Assembly: GCF_014202275.1 (NCBI RefSeq)
Contig: NZ_JACHGF010000001.1
Coordinates: 806,001 to 870,000 of the forward strand
Source of the DNA: Rhabdobacter roseus
GTDB taxonomy: Bacteria; Bacteroidota; Bacteroidia; Cytophagales; Spirosomataceae
Direction of reading: 5' to 3'
Length of the DNA stretch: 64,000 bases
In this document: one piece after another, positions 27,038 through 36,622 of the stretch
How positions within the stretch are numbered: position 1 is the stretch's first letter
How the letters are laid out: every line of letters starts with the position of its first letter
Notes under the pieces: model-generated
What the model saw: the letters and a program-made list of their open reading frames with translations, nothing else
What the model was told of the DNA's origin: nothing
The model's database searches: none
Program-made: the position numbers and the translations under genes

Positions 27038-27826
27038 TCATCGGGATTTGTAGGGTGAACCTTTGCCGTAGCCGCGCATCAGCAACATGCCCCCGTCAAT
27101 GACCAGCGATGCGCCCGTCAGGTAGGTGCCCGAAGACAGCAGATCGACGACCACGGCGGCGATTTCCTCAGGTAGTCCAAAGCGAGCTGCCGGAATACCG
27201 TCTATGACCTCTTTAAAAAAAGAAGGATTGGCGCGCGCCTCAGCCGTCATGTCGGTTTCAATGGCACCCACCGCAAAGGTGTTGACGTTGATACCATGGG
27301 GAGCAAGCTCCAGCGCAACGGCCTGCATCAGGGTTTCCAGGGCACTTTTTGACGCCCCATAGGCCGCCTGTCCATAGTTGGGCCTGACCCCATTGACGGA
27401 CGTAATGGAATAGATACTACCACCCGTTCCGCGACTAATCAGGTGGCGGGCAACGGTTTGGGTCAGGAAAAACGGGCCTTTGTAATTGACATTCATGAAA
27501 TCATCCACGTCGGTTTCACGGGTATCCAGAAAATGTTTTTTATAAGATAACCCGGCGTTGTTGATCAGAAAATCAAAGGCCTGCATAGTTTCCCAGGCTT
27601 CGTTTCCCAGCCGGATGGCCTGTGCCGGATCGGCCAGGTCAGCCTGAAAAACATAGGCTTCACTTCCCAGAGCCACTACCTGATCGGCTACTGCCTGCGC
27701 TTCCGTTTGATTGTGCAGGTAATGTACGCCCACGGTGCAGCCTTCTTTGGCCAGTTGAAGCGCAATGGCTTTTCCGATGCCGCGCGAGGCTCCGGTGACG
27801 AGTGCTTTTTTTTTGGTCAGTCGCAT
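27038..27826 (-). CDS. short-chain dehydrogenase/reductase
   Basis: A 262-residue classical SDR: cofactor loop TGASRGIGKA (about residues 11-20), NNAGLS, catalytic Ser in ITSVNG and YGASK for the Tyr/Lys pair, then the C-terminal GASLVIDGGM. His-Tyr after the second strand (GVHYLHNQ) suggests NADP preference but is not decisive. In this context it would oxidise a released sugar to its lactone. Lies between the enolase-type gene (11 bp gap) and GH2 (no gap). Confidence 0.88.
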   Translation of the reverse strand: MRLTKKKALVTGASRGIGKAIALQLAKEGCTVGVHYLHNQTEAQAVADQVVALGSEAYVFQADLADPAQAIRLGNEAWETMQAFDFLINNAGLSYKKHFLDTRETDVDDFMNVNYKGPFFLTQTVARHLISRGTGGSIYSITSVNGVRPNYGQAAYGASKSALETLMQAVALELAPHGINVNTFAVGAIETDMTAEARANPSFFKEVIDGIPAARFGLPEEIAAVVVDLLSSGTYLTGASLVIDGGMLLMRGYGKGSPYKSR

Positions 27827-27837
27827 ACAGATTTAAC

Positions 27838-29028
27838 TTAAACGCCACCCACGGTGGGGTACCAGTCGGGGCGGTAGGGGTCCTGGTGAAAACGAGCGTA
27901 GTAGTCGCCTTTTTCTTCGTAGTACTTTTCATAAAACTTCATTTTGTCCTCATCCAGGCGCACCCCAAGTCCCGGTCCCTGCGGCACTTTGATGCACCCG
28001 TCTTCGTAGGGCAGCGGGCCGCCTTCAATGATGTCGTCGGTGAGGTAGTGGTAGTGGGCATCGCCGGCGAAGGTCATGGTGGGTATGGTGGCCGCCGTAT
28101 GCAGCATGGCCGCAAGCTCAACGCCAAACTCGGCCCCGCTGTGCATGGCTACTCCCAGATTAAAGGTATTGCAAACCGCCACCAGATCCTTGACGCCGCG
28201 CGGACCTTCCCAGTAGTGCAGATCCGTGAGTACAATATCCACGGCATTCATTTTGATGGCGGGAGCCAGGTCGTCAAAGCGGGCGGGGTACATATTGGTG
28301 GCAATGGGAATACGTACCTGCTGCCGCACGGCCGCGTTTCCATTGAGCCCCCAGGAAGGGTCTTCAAAGTATTCAATAGAAAGGTCTTCGAGCCGCTTAC
28401 CCACCTGTACTGCCGTGGCGACCGACCACACGCCGTTGGGGTCAATCCGAAGGCCAAAATCGTCGCCCAATTGCTGGCGGCAAAGCTCCAGTACGCGGGC
28501 CTCTTCCAGGGGTTTCATCACGCCAGCTTTCAGCTTCATGGCGTTCACACCCAGGGTTTCGTGCAGCTCCACGCAGTAGTCGGCCAGATCTTCGGCCCGT
28601 TCGTCATGCCCCCCGCCGGGTCGGTCGTAACGCCAGAACAAGTAGGCAATCATGGGAATCTGATCGCGCACCTGCCCACCGATCAGATCGCTCATCGGAC
28701 GGCCCAGGATTTTTCCCTGAATATCCAGGCAGGCCATTTCAAGGGCTGCATACAACCGGCTGTTGGACATGTAGTAAATGGAGCGCAGTACTTTGAGCTT
28801 CAGCGTTTCGAGGTGAAACGGATCGAGGCCCAGGATCCGGGGTTTGAGCTTCTGTAGGGCGGCCCGCTGATCGCCTCCGCCCACTTCTCCCAAACCCGTA
28901 ATCCCTTCGTCGGTAATGACTTCCAGGATGGTACGAAGGAAATAGCCGGGATGTACACCCGTGTTGTGCCGTAGCTGCGCATTGAGCGGAATGGCCACGC
29001 AGCGGGTTCTAATGTCAATTATTTTCAT
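27838..29028 (-). CDS. enolase-superfamily sugar-acid dehydratase (glucarate dehydratase-like)
   Basis: A 396-residue member of the mandelate racemase/enolase superfamily. The lysine base occurs in NAMKLKAGV (KxK), metal ligands in LRIDPNGVW and EYFEDPSW, and MHSGAEFGVELA resembles the HS motif of glucarate dehydratases. Reaction expected: dehydration of an aldonate or aldarate to a 2-keto-3-deoxy acid. Cytoplasmic, no signal. Neighbours supply a matching dehydrogenase, lactonase and aldolase-like protein. The exact substrate cannot be read from sequence. Confidence 0.82.
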   Translation of the reverse strand: MKIIDIRTRCVAIPLNAQLRHNTGVHPGYFLRTILEVITDEGITGLGEVGGGDQRAALQKLKPRILGLDPFHLETLKLKVLRSIYYMSNSRLYAALEMACLDIQGKILGRPMSDLIGGQVRDQIPMIAYLFWRYDRPGGGHDERAEDLADYCVELHETLGVNAMKLKAGVMKPLEEARVLELCRQQLGDDFGLRIDPNGVWSVATAVQVGKRLEDLSIEYFEDPSWGLNGNAAVRQQVRIPIATNMYPARFDDLAPAIKMNAVDIVLTDLHYWEGPRGVKDLVAVCNTFNLGVAMHSGAEFGVELAAMLHTAATIPTMTFAGDAHYHYLTDDIIEGGPLPYEDGCIKVPQGPGLGVRLDEDKMKFYEKYYEEKGDYYARFHQDPYRPDWYPTVGGV

Positions 29029-29061
29029 GCGTTTTGTACTTTCTCTTCTAGGGAGTGAGCG

Positions 29062-30390
29062 TTAATTAAAAGAAATAGCTAGTTGATTTGGGGAATCTCT
29101 CTGGATGGAAAAAGGGTGTTCCGTGGTTTTGCCCTGGCGTGTCACTTTCACGACGTAATCGCCATAAAAGCCTTTGAACACATGTGTTTTATTGGAAACC
29201 GTTGCTTTAAAATTGGTTTTCCACTCCTGATTTAGTAAGGTATTCAGGGTGTGATAGGAAGGCTTAGGCTGTAGGCTTTCGTCCAAAAAGCCTCCCCGCC
29301 ATTTGTCCTCTCCCGCCACGGCGGTCCCGTCGGCCACGTTCCACCAGATAATCGATTCCACGGCCGGGTGACTAAACCAGAGCCGGTAAAAATTTCGGGT
29401 CAGTTTGGCTTGGGTTTCCAATCCTTCGGGCGTGTTGGGTAAAGTAGGAATTGTTATTTCGGATACGTGAATCGGCAAATGATGCGTGCCGTATAAATCC
29501 AGCGCTTGGTAGAGATCCGCTGGTTTCATGGCTTTTCCGGCTACTACGCTGTGATGAAGCGCGTCACTAAAAAAATGAAATTGCAGTCCCAACCCGTCAA
29601 TGCGTGCCCCTTTATGCTTTAAATGGCTAATCAGTAAATTAAAAGGTGTGTACTCCCGGTGGTAGTTTTGCCAGGATTCGGTCGTGACCTCGTTTAAAAA
29701 GAGTCGGGTCTCCGCCGGAAAATGACGCTGGGCCGTATGGAAGGCTTTGAGCGGATATTCGGGTGGCATCGGAATGGCCGGATGGTCTTTCAAAACTTCA
29801 TTCACCACATCCCAGGTTTTGACCGTTTCCCCATACCGTTCCGCCAGTTGCTTGATCCGCTGATCAATTAGTGGCTGAATTTTACTGGTGTCTCTGGGTA
29901 ACCAATCGGGTACTGCGTGGGTCGCATTGTCCCACACGAGGGTGTGCCCTTTGGGCGTGATGCCATTTTTCCGGCAAAAATCCAGCACTACGTCCGGCGG
30001 TGGGCGACGGTAGATTTCCGGACTACCAGCCTCATAGCGTAGCTTCCCTTGCTGAGGTTCGAGGGTCTTCCAGTAAAAGGGTACGCAGGCCAGGTTGAAT
30101 AATTCTTTGAAAACGGTTTCGTAGCGTTGGTTCTGAGCCGGAGTCTTGAACCCGTGGAGCATGAAAATATTGGAACCGAATAAAAAGGCATGTTTAACCT
30201 GCTTCACTTCGATCTGAAAGGTACCCTTCGCATCGGGAAAATGCAGTGTGAATTCCCCTTTCCGATGGGCCTCAATCCCTTCCTGAATTCTTTTTTCCAC
30301 CTCCGGCTGCGCCCAGAGCGAATCCAGCGCATGGGTTTGGGCAAAACCAACCCGTTGTAACAGAAGCAAAAGCAACAGTATTTTTTTCAT
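29062..30390 (-). CDS. glycoside hydrolase family 10 endo-1,4-beta-xylanase, secreted
   Basis: A 442-residue protein with signal peptide (MKKILLLLLLLQRVGFAQ). The GH10 barrel shows the acid/base in TWDVVNEVL, the nucleophile in IHVSEITIP, and GHTLVWDNATHAVPDWL in place of the usual GHTLVWHSQ, plus a C-terminal WWNVADG. Cleaves internal xylosidic bonds by retention. The GHTLVWH histidine is replaced by Asp, which may alter the -1 subsite. A short beta-rich tail follows. 20 bp from the next upstream hydrolase gene. Confidence 0.88.
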   Translation of the reverse strand: MKKILLLLLLLQRVGFAQTHALDSLWAQPEVEKRIQEGIEAHRKGEFTLHFPDAKGTFQIEVKQVKHAFLFGSNIFMLHGFKTPAQNQRYETVFKELFNLACVPFYWKTLEPQQGKLRYEAGSPEIYRRPPPDVVLDFCRKNGITPKGHTLVWDNATHAVPDWLPRDTSKIQPLIDQRIKQLAERYGETVKTWDVVNEVLKDHPAIPMPPEYPLKAFHTAQRHFPAETRLFLNEVTTESWQNYHREYTPFNLLISHLKHKGARIDGLGLQFHFFSDALHHSVVAGKAMKPADLYQALDLYGTHHLPIHVSEITIPTLPNTPEGLETQAKLTRNFYRLWFSHPAVESIIWWNVADGTAVAGEDKWRGGFLDESLQPKPSYHTLNTLLNQEWKTNFKATVSNKTHVFKGFYGDYVVKVTRQGKTTEHPFSIQRDSPNQLAISFN

Positions 30391-30410
30391 ATCCGATGGG
30401 GGTTTTTCAG

Positions 30411-31862
30411 TTAGTTCGCCTTTAATGAATGGGAATGATCTATCCTTACGACCAGCGAACGGGTAAAGGCGGGTATTTCTACCCGACTGCCGCTGCTTTT
30501 GCGGGCCACTGTCCAGGTATTCTTCCAGGGGTCATAAAACGAAATGCGCTTGGCTTTTTTGGGATGTAGGTTCAGTACCTGGGACGGAACGGGCTGCGGC
30601 ATTTGACCTTCCAATAGTTCCGTTTTCCAATTGCACGTTGCATCCCGAATCCAGTATAGCGAAGTGGTTTTTCCTTCTAGTGCATAAATTTTCAGTGAGT
30701 TAACCCTTCGAGCCTCCGTAGCCTGGGCCTTTTGAGCTACGGGATCATACGCGGTGATGGCTTGTCGGAAGCGGCCAAAGTGCCACCACAGGTTATTTTT
30801 TTCAATGTAGTATTCCCAATGCCAGCTCTGACCGGGTGCGGCCGCGCCGGAAAAAAAGGGGGCAAATAACAAATCGTGCAGCAGGATACCGGCCGTGTCT
30901 TTGGCATACAGCCGCGAGGGCCCGGCATGGTGAGGTTCTACGGCACCAACTTCCGAAAGGATTACGGGTTTGTCGGGACTAAATGAACGCAGCGTGCGAA
31001 CAGCGTCACTGGCCAGCTCGTCCATGGGTGCCTGACAAATGGGAAGAGCAGCGCCTTCGTCCAGGTAGCGATGTACCTGCGCAATGTCGTTGTCGGGTAG
31101 TTGCACATAGGTGCGGTAGAGTTCAAGGGAGGATGGATTGTCCATACTGCCCATGCTTTGCATCAACAACTGCCGGGGAAATTTAGCTTTGACCCTTGGG
31201 AGCATTTCTTTGGTCCAGTTCAGCAGCCGTTGTGGATCTTGCAGTGGCACGGCGTTTATTTCATTCCAGAGCTCCCAGCCCATCACTACCGGATTTTCTG
31301 CGTAGCGATGGGCCAGAAATTCAACACGATTCAGATAAAGGTCTTTTCCCTTTTTGGACTCAAAAAAGGACTCCATGGTTGGAACCTGCGAGGCGTAGGG
31401 TGGACGGTCGAAGGCCACTGAACCCGCAAAACGCGCCGGAGCGTTGGTTAGTTTTCTAAAATGTTCCAAGCAAAACTTGATGCGAATTCCGTACTTAGCC
31501 GCGAGTGCCACCAGGGCATCGGTCCGCTCAGCCAGGCCGGTATCATACACGCCGGGTCGGTCAGGCTCTACTTCAAAATGGGGGGCACTGAGCCATATGC
31601 GAGTATAGTTACCGCCATTTTGGGACAATTTTTGAAAATAACGTTCGTAATAATCACGAATGCCCTGTGTGTTTAACTCGGACCGGGGGAAGCAGATATT
31701 GGGGCCGACAGGGATGAATACCGAATCGTTTTCAAAAGCCAGGTATCGACTGTCCTGGGAACTGACTTTTACAAACCCGGCATTCTGGCCCTGCTGGTTT
31801 TTATCCCCGGCCAACCAGGGATAAAAACTAAGGAGGGCGATTAGTAAATGGAGTAGGTGCAT
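30411..31862 (-). CDS. GH-A clan glycoside hydrolase (cellulase/mannanase-like), secreted
   Basis: A 483-residue protein with N-terminal signal (LLHLLIALLSFYPWLAG). The barrel has the acid/base in VVMGWELWNEINAV and the nucleophile in PVILSEVGAVE; GGNYTRIWLSAP and YGIRIKFCLEHFR fit GH5-like enzymes, but the subfamily is unclear. A C-terminal beta-sandwich (about 390-483) follows. Lies directly after susD and so probably encodes a surface or periplasmic endo-enzyme of the island. Confidence 0.72.
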   Translation of the reverse strand: MHLLHLLIALLSFYPWLAGDKNQQGQNAGFVKVSSQDSRYLAFENDSVFIPVGPNICFPRSELNTQGIRDYYERYFQKLSQNGGNYTRIWLSAPHFEVEPDRPGVYDTGLAERTDALVALAAKYGIRIKFCLEHFRKLTNAPARFAGSVAFDRPPYASQVPTMESFFESKKGKDLYLNRVEFLAHRYAENPVVMGWELWNEINAVPLQDPQRLLNWTKEMLPRVKAKFPRQLLMQSMGSMDNPSSLELYRTYVQLPDNDIAQVHRYLDEGAALPICQAPMDELASDAVRTLRSFSPDKPVILSEVGAVEPHHAGPSRLYAKDTAGILLHDLLFAPFFSGAAAPGQSWHWEYYIEKNNLWWHFGRFRQAITAYDPVAQKAQATEARRVNSLKIYALEGKTTSLYWIRDATCNWKTELLEGQMPQPVPSQVLNLHPKKAKRISFYDPWKNTWTVARKSSGSRVEIPAFTRSLVVRIDHSHSLKAN

Positions 31863-31925
31863 TACCTGTTAGTTACGTACAAACAAACGGGTTAGGAATA
31901 GGATCAATAACTTACTTTGAAAGGT

Positions 31926-33377
31926 CTAATACCCCGGATTTTGATCGGTATTGGGATCCAGCGCGGTATTAAAGTTTAGCTCACCTACCGGAATGGGCCA
32001 GAAAAGATGCTTATCAGCTACATCTTTACCGGTTGCCTCTTTAATGACCTGCCGAAGTTTAGGAATGCCCAACCGTTTCAGATCCAGCCAGCGCTTGGCT
32101 TCGTACTGCGTTTCGTAGCCCCGCTCTTTCAAGACCAGGTCGTAGAAGGATGCTGCGGTATAATCGGCCAGTTTAAAATCGACAGCTGATGGCGAGGTGG
32201 GGGGCTGGCCATACGCCCGGCGGTGCACCTGATTGAGGGCTTCCAGAGCGGCGGCTGTCGGGGCATTATTGACGCGCGCATCCGCTTCGGCAAACAGTAG
32301 CAAGATATCCGCGTAACGGTAAATCGGAAAATCATTTCCCGCGGCAGTTTGGGTAGGAGCGAGCGGATCCGAGAATTTCTTGCACAACAGCGAATTGGCG
32401 CCCAGCCCAATATCCCAGGGATACCAGTTGTAGCGCTTGCGCAGATCAGCATCGTCCCAGTTCCTTTGCACCGGATTCGTCACTTTATCGCTATAATGGG
32501 CAAAAAAACCTCCGGCTCCATGGAGCCGGGCACCAGGATGGTGGGCAAACATGGCCAGGTACATGCCCTGGTTGTTTTGCCGGGTCATTTTTAGGTAAAG
32601 AATCTCTTCTGGGGAAGAAACGACTGTGGGGCCAAATATTTTTTCAAAATCCTCCGCAACCGTCACCGGAACGAGTGAAAAGCGCCCCGAGTCCATTACT
32701 TCTTTGGCTTTGCCCCGTGCTTCGGCGTAGCGGTTAAGGGTAAAGTAAACCTCTGCCAGCGCCGATTTGGCGGCCCATTTAGTGGCCCGGCCCACTTGGG
32801 CGGGAGTTTCGGGCAAATTTGTTTCGGCCTCGGTCAGGTCCGAAATAATCAGATTATAGACCTCCTGTACCGAGCTCTTGGGCACGTTAGGTTCGTTGAG
32901 CGTGGCCTCGGTACGGATGGGTACGGCACCCCAATTACGGACCAGCCAGAAATAATTGAACGCCCGCAGAAATTTGGCTTCAGCCACAAATTTAGCTACA
33001 TCAGCCTGACTGATATTGGTCCCCTTAGGAGCATTCTCAATCACCAGATTGGCGTTGCGGATGGCCAGGTAAAACAGACGCCAGCCATCATCCGTGCGGG
33101 GGATGTTGGTACTATTCAGCCCCTGAAAATCACTAAGTACCTGGTAGCTGCCGCGCCCGTAGCTGTAATCGGTATAGGCTTCCAACTGTGCACCCAGTTG
33201 GCCGCTAATGTTGTTGGTGGCCCGTAGCTGCTCGTAAACCGCATTCACGGCCGTTTCTACTTCACCCGCCGTGTTATAAAATGTCTCCACCGCTACAGCC
33301 TTTGGCGCTTCCACCAAAATCGCCTCGCAGGCCATCAGCGCGAGCAGGGGTATAAGAAGGAATATTTTTTTCATCAT
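31926..33377 (-). CDS. SusD/RagB family nutrient-binding outer-membrane lipoprotein
   Basis: A 483-residue lipoprotein; the signal ends with the lipobox LLALMACE. SusD-type features: helical TPR-like N-terminal part (AVNAVYEQLRATNNISGQ, FLRAFNYFWLVRNWGAVPI), and the C-terminal SusD motif (YETQYEAKRWLDLKRLG ... HLFWPIPVGELNFN ... QNPGY). Binds glycan as a lid over its SusC partner, 46 bp upstream. Together they define the substrate intake of the island. Confidence 0.95.
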   Translation of the reverse strand: MMKKIFLLIPLLALMACEAILVEAPKAVAVETFYNTAGEVETAVNAVYEQLRATNNISGQLGAQLEAYTDYSYGRGSYQVLSDFQGLNSTNIPRTDDGWRLFYLAIRNANLVIENAPKGTNISQADVAKFVAEAKFLRAFNYFWLVRNWGAVPIRTEATLNEPNVPKSSVQEVYNLIISDLTEAETNLPETPAQVGRATKWAAKSALAEVYFTLNRYAEARGKAKEVMDSGRFSLVPVTVAEDFEKIFGPTVVSSPEEILYLKMTRQNNQGMYLAMFAHHPGARLHGAGGFFAHYSDKVTNPVQRNWDDADLRKRYNWYPWDIGLGANSLLCKKFSDPLAPTQTAAGNDFPIYRYADILLLFAEADARVNNAPTAAALEALNQVHRRAYGQPPTSPSAVDFKLADYTAASFYDLVLKERGYETQYEAKRWLDLKRLGIPKLRQVIKEATGKDVADKHLFWPIPVGELNFNTALDPNTDQNPGY

Positions 33378-33423
33378 GAATAGAGTCTAAGTTTTCAAAA
33401 AAGTGTGCTGCAAACGTTCCGGA

Positions 33424-36417
33424 TCAAAACCCTACGCGGATACCGGCCGTTACCGCTTTGGAGGTGGGGTAGCTGTAATGGTCAATGCCCTGGCCCAGTG
33501 AATTGGCTCCGCCCTGCGAGTTGGTTTCGGGATCCCACCAGGAGTATTTGGTCAGCGTCAGCAGATTTTGACCACTCACAAACACCTGGGCATGACGGAT
33601 ACCTTTCACGCCCCAGGATTGAAGTGGCAGCTGATAGGCCAGCTGAATGGTCCGCAGCCTCAGATAAGAGCCATCCTCTACCATCCGGTCGGAGTAGTTG
33701 TAGGAATTGGAGCGGGAAATGATTGGGTATTTGGCGTTAGGATTGCTGGGTGACCAATGGTCTGTAAATACCTCGCGCGGCATATTCAATCCAAAGCCGT
33801 AGTCCAGCGTATTGTTGATGGAGCTCACATTCACCAGATCGTTGCCTTGGGTCCCCTGAATAAAGATAGTCAGTTCCAAACCTTTGTAATTCATGGTAGA
33901 ATTTAATCCATAAATAAAATCCGGATTGGGATCGCCGATAATGGTCTTATCAAGCTGATTGATTATTCCGTCACCGTTTAAATCCTGGTATTTTTCTTTC
34001 CCTTGCTCCGTATACCCATCTCTTAAATAGCCGTAGAATACACTCATGGGCTCTCCCTCGCGTAGCAAATTAGCGGCATCGTTAATCAATGTCACGCCAA
34101 TACTACCGCCCAGAATATCCGCTCCGTTGTAGAGTTTCACTACTTTGTTTCGGTTAAAGGAGATATTGCCGCCCAGATCCCAGGTAAAATCACCGTCCAA
34201 GATTCGGCTGTCCAACGAGAGCTCCAGACCCTTGTTCTGAATCTGCCCTACATTTTGAATGGTACTCGTAAAGCCAAAGCCGATGGGAAGTTGTACTGTA
34301 TTTAATAGATCGCGGGTATTTTTGATGTAGTAATCGACCGTTACCCGGTAGCGATTATTGAAGAAAGCCGCATCTATTCCCAGGTCGGTTTGCTCGGTCG
34401 TTTCCCATTTCAGGTTTCCCGGTAGGCGCGTACCCGGGGCAAAGGTATTGTAGAGGGCATCCCCAAAAACCGTTTTACCAGCATTAAGATTATTCAGGGT
34501 AGCATACGCTCCTATCGCCTGACTTCCGGTTTTTCCCCAGCTAGCCCGAATTTTCAGGTCGGAAATGGTAGTACTTGTTCGTAAAAATTCTTCTTCCGAA
34601 AGACGCCAGGCCAAAGCCGCAGAAGGGAAAAATCCCCACTTGTTGCCTTCACTATACCGGGAAGAGCCATCGGCCCGAAAGCTTAGAGTGGCCAGGTATT
34701 TGCCCGCGTAGCTGTAATTGACCCGGCCCAAATACGATAGAAGCGTAGCAAAGGAGTAGCTCGAAGACGGAATGCCCGGAGTACCCGCCGCGCCCAAGTT
34801 ATAGGTTTCGGTTATATCGCTCAAAAATCCAACGCCGGAGCCGCCCAGTGATTTATTGAGAAAATCCTGGTAGGTAAATCCCGCTACGGCCGAGATGTTA
34901 TGTTTATCGCCCAACGTCTTGACATAGCTGATAGTATTTTCACTCAGGAGGCTCGTGCCCCGTGTCGCTGAGACGCTGGCGGAGCCCTGCGAATTGATAA
35001 AGGTCGTCTTGGTGTAGTTGTCGGTGCGGTCGTCGTTACTTTCTATCCCTCCCGAAATTTTGATGGTTAGTCCTTCGAATGGCTTGTAAAGTAGGGCCGC
35101 ATTGGCCAGCACCCGGTTAGCATCTACTATGTCAGACTGCTCGTTAATATGGTTGAGCGGATTAGTTAATACATTGGAAATAAAAGGATAGGCTGTTGCC
35201 AATATGCGGTAGGAACCATCCTCGTTATAGGGCGTCAGGGTAGGAGGAGCCGATATAGCCGCCGAGATCATCGTCCCCCCCCGGTTACCCCCCGCATTGT
35301 TGCGACGTTGCGTCACAATGTTAGACAGCGTTGCTCCGTACTGAGCACTAAATTTTTTGCTTATGTCCGAGGTAATATTAGCGCGCAGCGAATACCGGTT
35401 GTAGTCGCTTCCCTTGATGATACCTTTCTGGGCAAAAGTGCTGCCGCCAATGGAGAACCGCGTTTTTTCATTGCCTCCGCTGATGGTCAGGTTGTGCGTT
35501 TGCATGGGCGCTTTCTGAAAGACCAGGTCTTGCCAGTCAAAGCTATCAGTAAAACCATCAATTTGTGCCTGCGTAAAGTAGGGGGCGAGTCCGTCGTTGG
35601 TAGCCTGGAGGTTGTAGAATTGGGCATACTCGCGCGCGTCCATCAGCTCTAACTTTTTGCGTAGCGATTGCTGACTATAGGTACCTTCGTAGTCTACCTG
35701 CATTTTACCGGCTTTGCCCTGCCGCGTGGTAATCAGCACGACGCCGTTGGCCCCACGCGAGCCGTAAATGGCCGTAGCGGAGGCGTCTTTGAGTATTTCA
35801 ATGGACTCAATATCGCTGTTATTAAGAATGGTCGGATTGCTGCCGGAGGTCGGAAAGCCGTCTACCACGTATAACGGCTCGTTGCTCCCTTGTACGGAAT
35901 TGGTTCCCCGAATTCGGACGCTCACTGCCGCGCCGGGAGCGCCGTTATTTTGGGTAACTTGTACGCCGGGGGCTCGTCCCGACATGGCCTGCAACACATT
36001 GGTGGCCGGAAATGCATTAATTTCTTTGGCTTTTACCTGTGCTAGTGAACCCGTCAAATCGCTCTTGCGCACCGTGCCGTAGCCTACCACTACTACCTCA
36101 TCGAGCTGGCGGTCGTCTAGCGCAAGGCGAACCGTTAGTACGGATTGGTTCTGCACGGGAATTTCCTGGGGCAGGTACCCTACGAACGAAAAAACGAGTA
36201 TTGCGTTCGGCCCCGACACTTCCAGCCGGAACGAGCCGTCTGCGTCGGTAGTGGTACCCTGCGTTGTACCTTTTGCCAGGATGCTCACCCCCGGTAGTGG
36301 GAGCAGATCCCCTTCGCCGGTTACGGTTCCGGTGATGGTTCGCGCCTGGCCCATGACCAGGGGACGGGCTCCCAACGTCAGGAGAACCAGAAGAATAATA
36401 CATAGTGGTGGTTTCAT
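33424..36417 (-). CDS. SusC/RagA family TonB-linked outer-membrane transporter
   Basis: A 997-residue TonB-dependent importer. Signal peptide, a carboxypeptidase-regulatory-like domain (ITGTVTGEGDLLPLPGVSI, residues about 27-105), then the plug (LDEVVVVGYGTVRKSDLTG, IRGTNSVQGSNEPLYVVDGFP, IEILKDASATAIYGSRGANG) and a 22-strand barrel ending in Phe. Partner of SusD. No N-terminal STN domain, so no direct anti-sigma signalling is implied. First gene of the catabolic unit, behind two IclR-like inverted repeats. Confidence 0.96.
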   Translation of the reverse strand: MKPPLCIILLVLLTLGARPLVMGQARTITGTVTGEGDLLPLPGVSILAKGTTQGTTTDADGSFRLEVSGPNAILVFSFVGYLPQEIPVQNQSVLTVRLALDDRQLDEVVVVGYGTVRKSDLTGSLAQVKAKEINAFPATNVLQAMSGRAPGVQVTQNNGAPGAAVSVRIRGTNSVQGSNEPLYVVDGFPTSGSNPTILNNSDIESIEILKDASATAIYGSRGANGVVLITTRQGKAGKMQVDYEGTYSQQSLRKKLELMDAREYAQFYNLQATNDGLAPYFTQAQIDGFTDSFDWQDLVFQKAPMQTHNLTISGGNEKTRFSIGGSTFAQKGIIKGSDYNRYSLRANITSDISKKFSAQYGATLSNIVTQRRNNAGGNRGGTMISAAISAPPTLTPYNEDGSYRILATAYPFISNVLTNPLNHINEQSDIVDANRVLANAALLYKPFEGLTIKISGGIESNDDRTDNYTKTTFINSQGSASVSATRGTSLLSENTISYVKTLGDKHNISAVAGFTYQDFLNKSLGGSGVGFLSDITETYNLGAAGTPGIPSSSYSFATLLSYLGRVNYSYAGKYLATLSFRADGSSRYSEGNKWGFFPSAALAWRLSEEEFLRTSTTISDLKIRASWGKTGSQAIGAYATLNNLNAGKTVFGDALYNTFAPGTRLPGNLKWETTEQTDLGIDAAFFNNRYRVTVDYYIKNTRDLLNTVQLPIGFGFTSTIQNVGQIQNKGLELSLDSRILDGDFTWDLGGNISFNRNKVVKLYNGADILGGSIGVTLINDAANLLREGEPMSVFYGYLRDGYTEQGKEKYQDLNGDGIINQLDKTIIGDPNPDFIYGLNSTMNYKGLELTIFIQGTQGNDLVNVSSINNTLDYGFGLNMPREVFTDHWSPSNPNAKYPIISRSNSYNYSDRMVEDGSYLRLRTIQLAYQLPLQSWGVKGIRHAQVFVSGQNLLTLTKYSWWDPETNSQGGANSLGQGIDHYSYPTSKAVTAGIRVGF

Positions 36418-36432
36418 AGGTAAAGGGCTAGT

Positions 36433-36449
36433 ATTTTATTATATAAAAT
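36433..36449. promoter_or_regulatory. inverted repeat ahead of susC, candidate IclR-family operator 1
   Basis: ATTTTAT-TAT-ATAAAAT: perfect 7-bp arms with a 3-bp spacer, 16 bp upstream of the susC ATG. Two close relatives occur at 36545 and 37369, the latter at the promoter of the IclR-type gene itself. Confidence 0.5.
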
Positions 36450-36544
36450 TACATTTTATTTTGTGAACAAATAAAAGATGTTTTGTCATATAATTCCAAA
36501 TAATTACTTGTTTTTTAGTAAAAATGCTACAAAATAATTATCGT

Positions 36545-36561
36545 ATTTTATAATATAAAAA
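36545..36561. promoter_or_regulatory. inverted repeat, candidate IclR-family operator 2
   Basis: ATTTTAT-AAT-ATAAAAA, matching operator 1 with one arm mismatch. It overlaps the T tail of the iclR terminator at 36555-36587. Confidence 0.45.
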
Positions 36562-36587
36562 AACCATCACTTTTAAAGTGATGGTTT
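36555..36587 (-). terminator. terminator of the iclR-type gene
   Basis: On the minus strand AAACCATCACT (36587-36577) pairs with AGTGATGGTTT (36571-36561), loop of 5, followed by TTTTTTT toward 36555. It lies 36 bp past the stop codon and isolates iclR from susC. Confidence 0.75.
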
Positions 36588-36622
36588 GGTAAGAATAGGA
36601 GTCAATACCCGGCGGAATAAGG

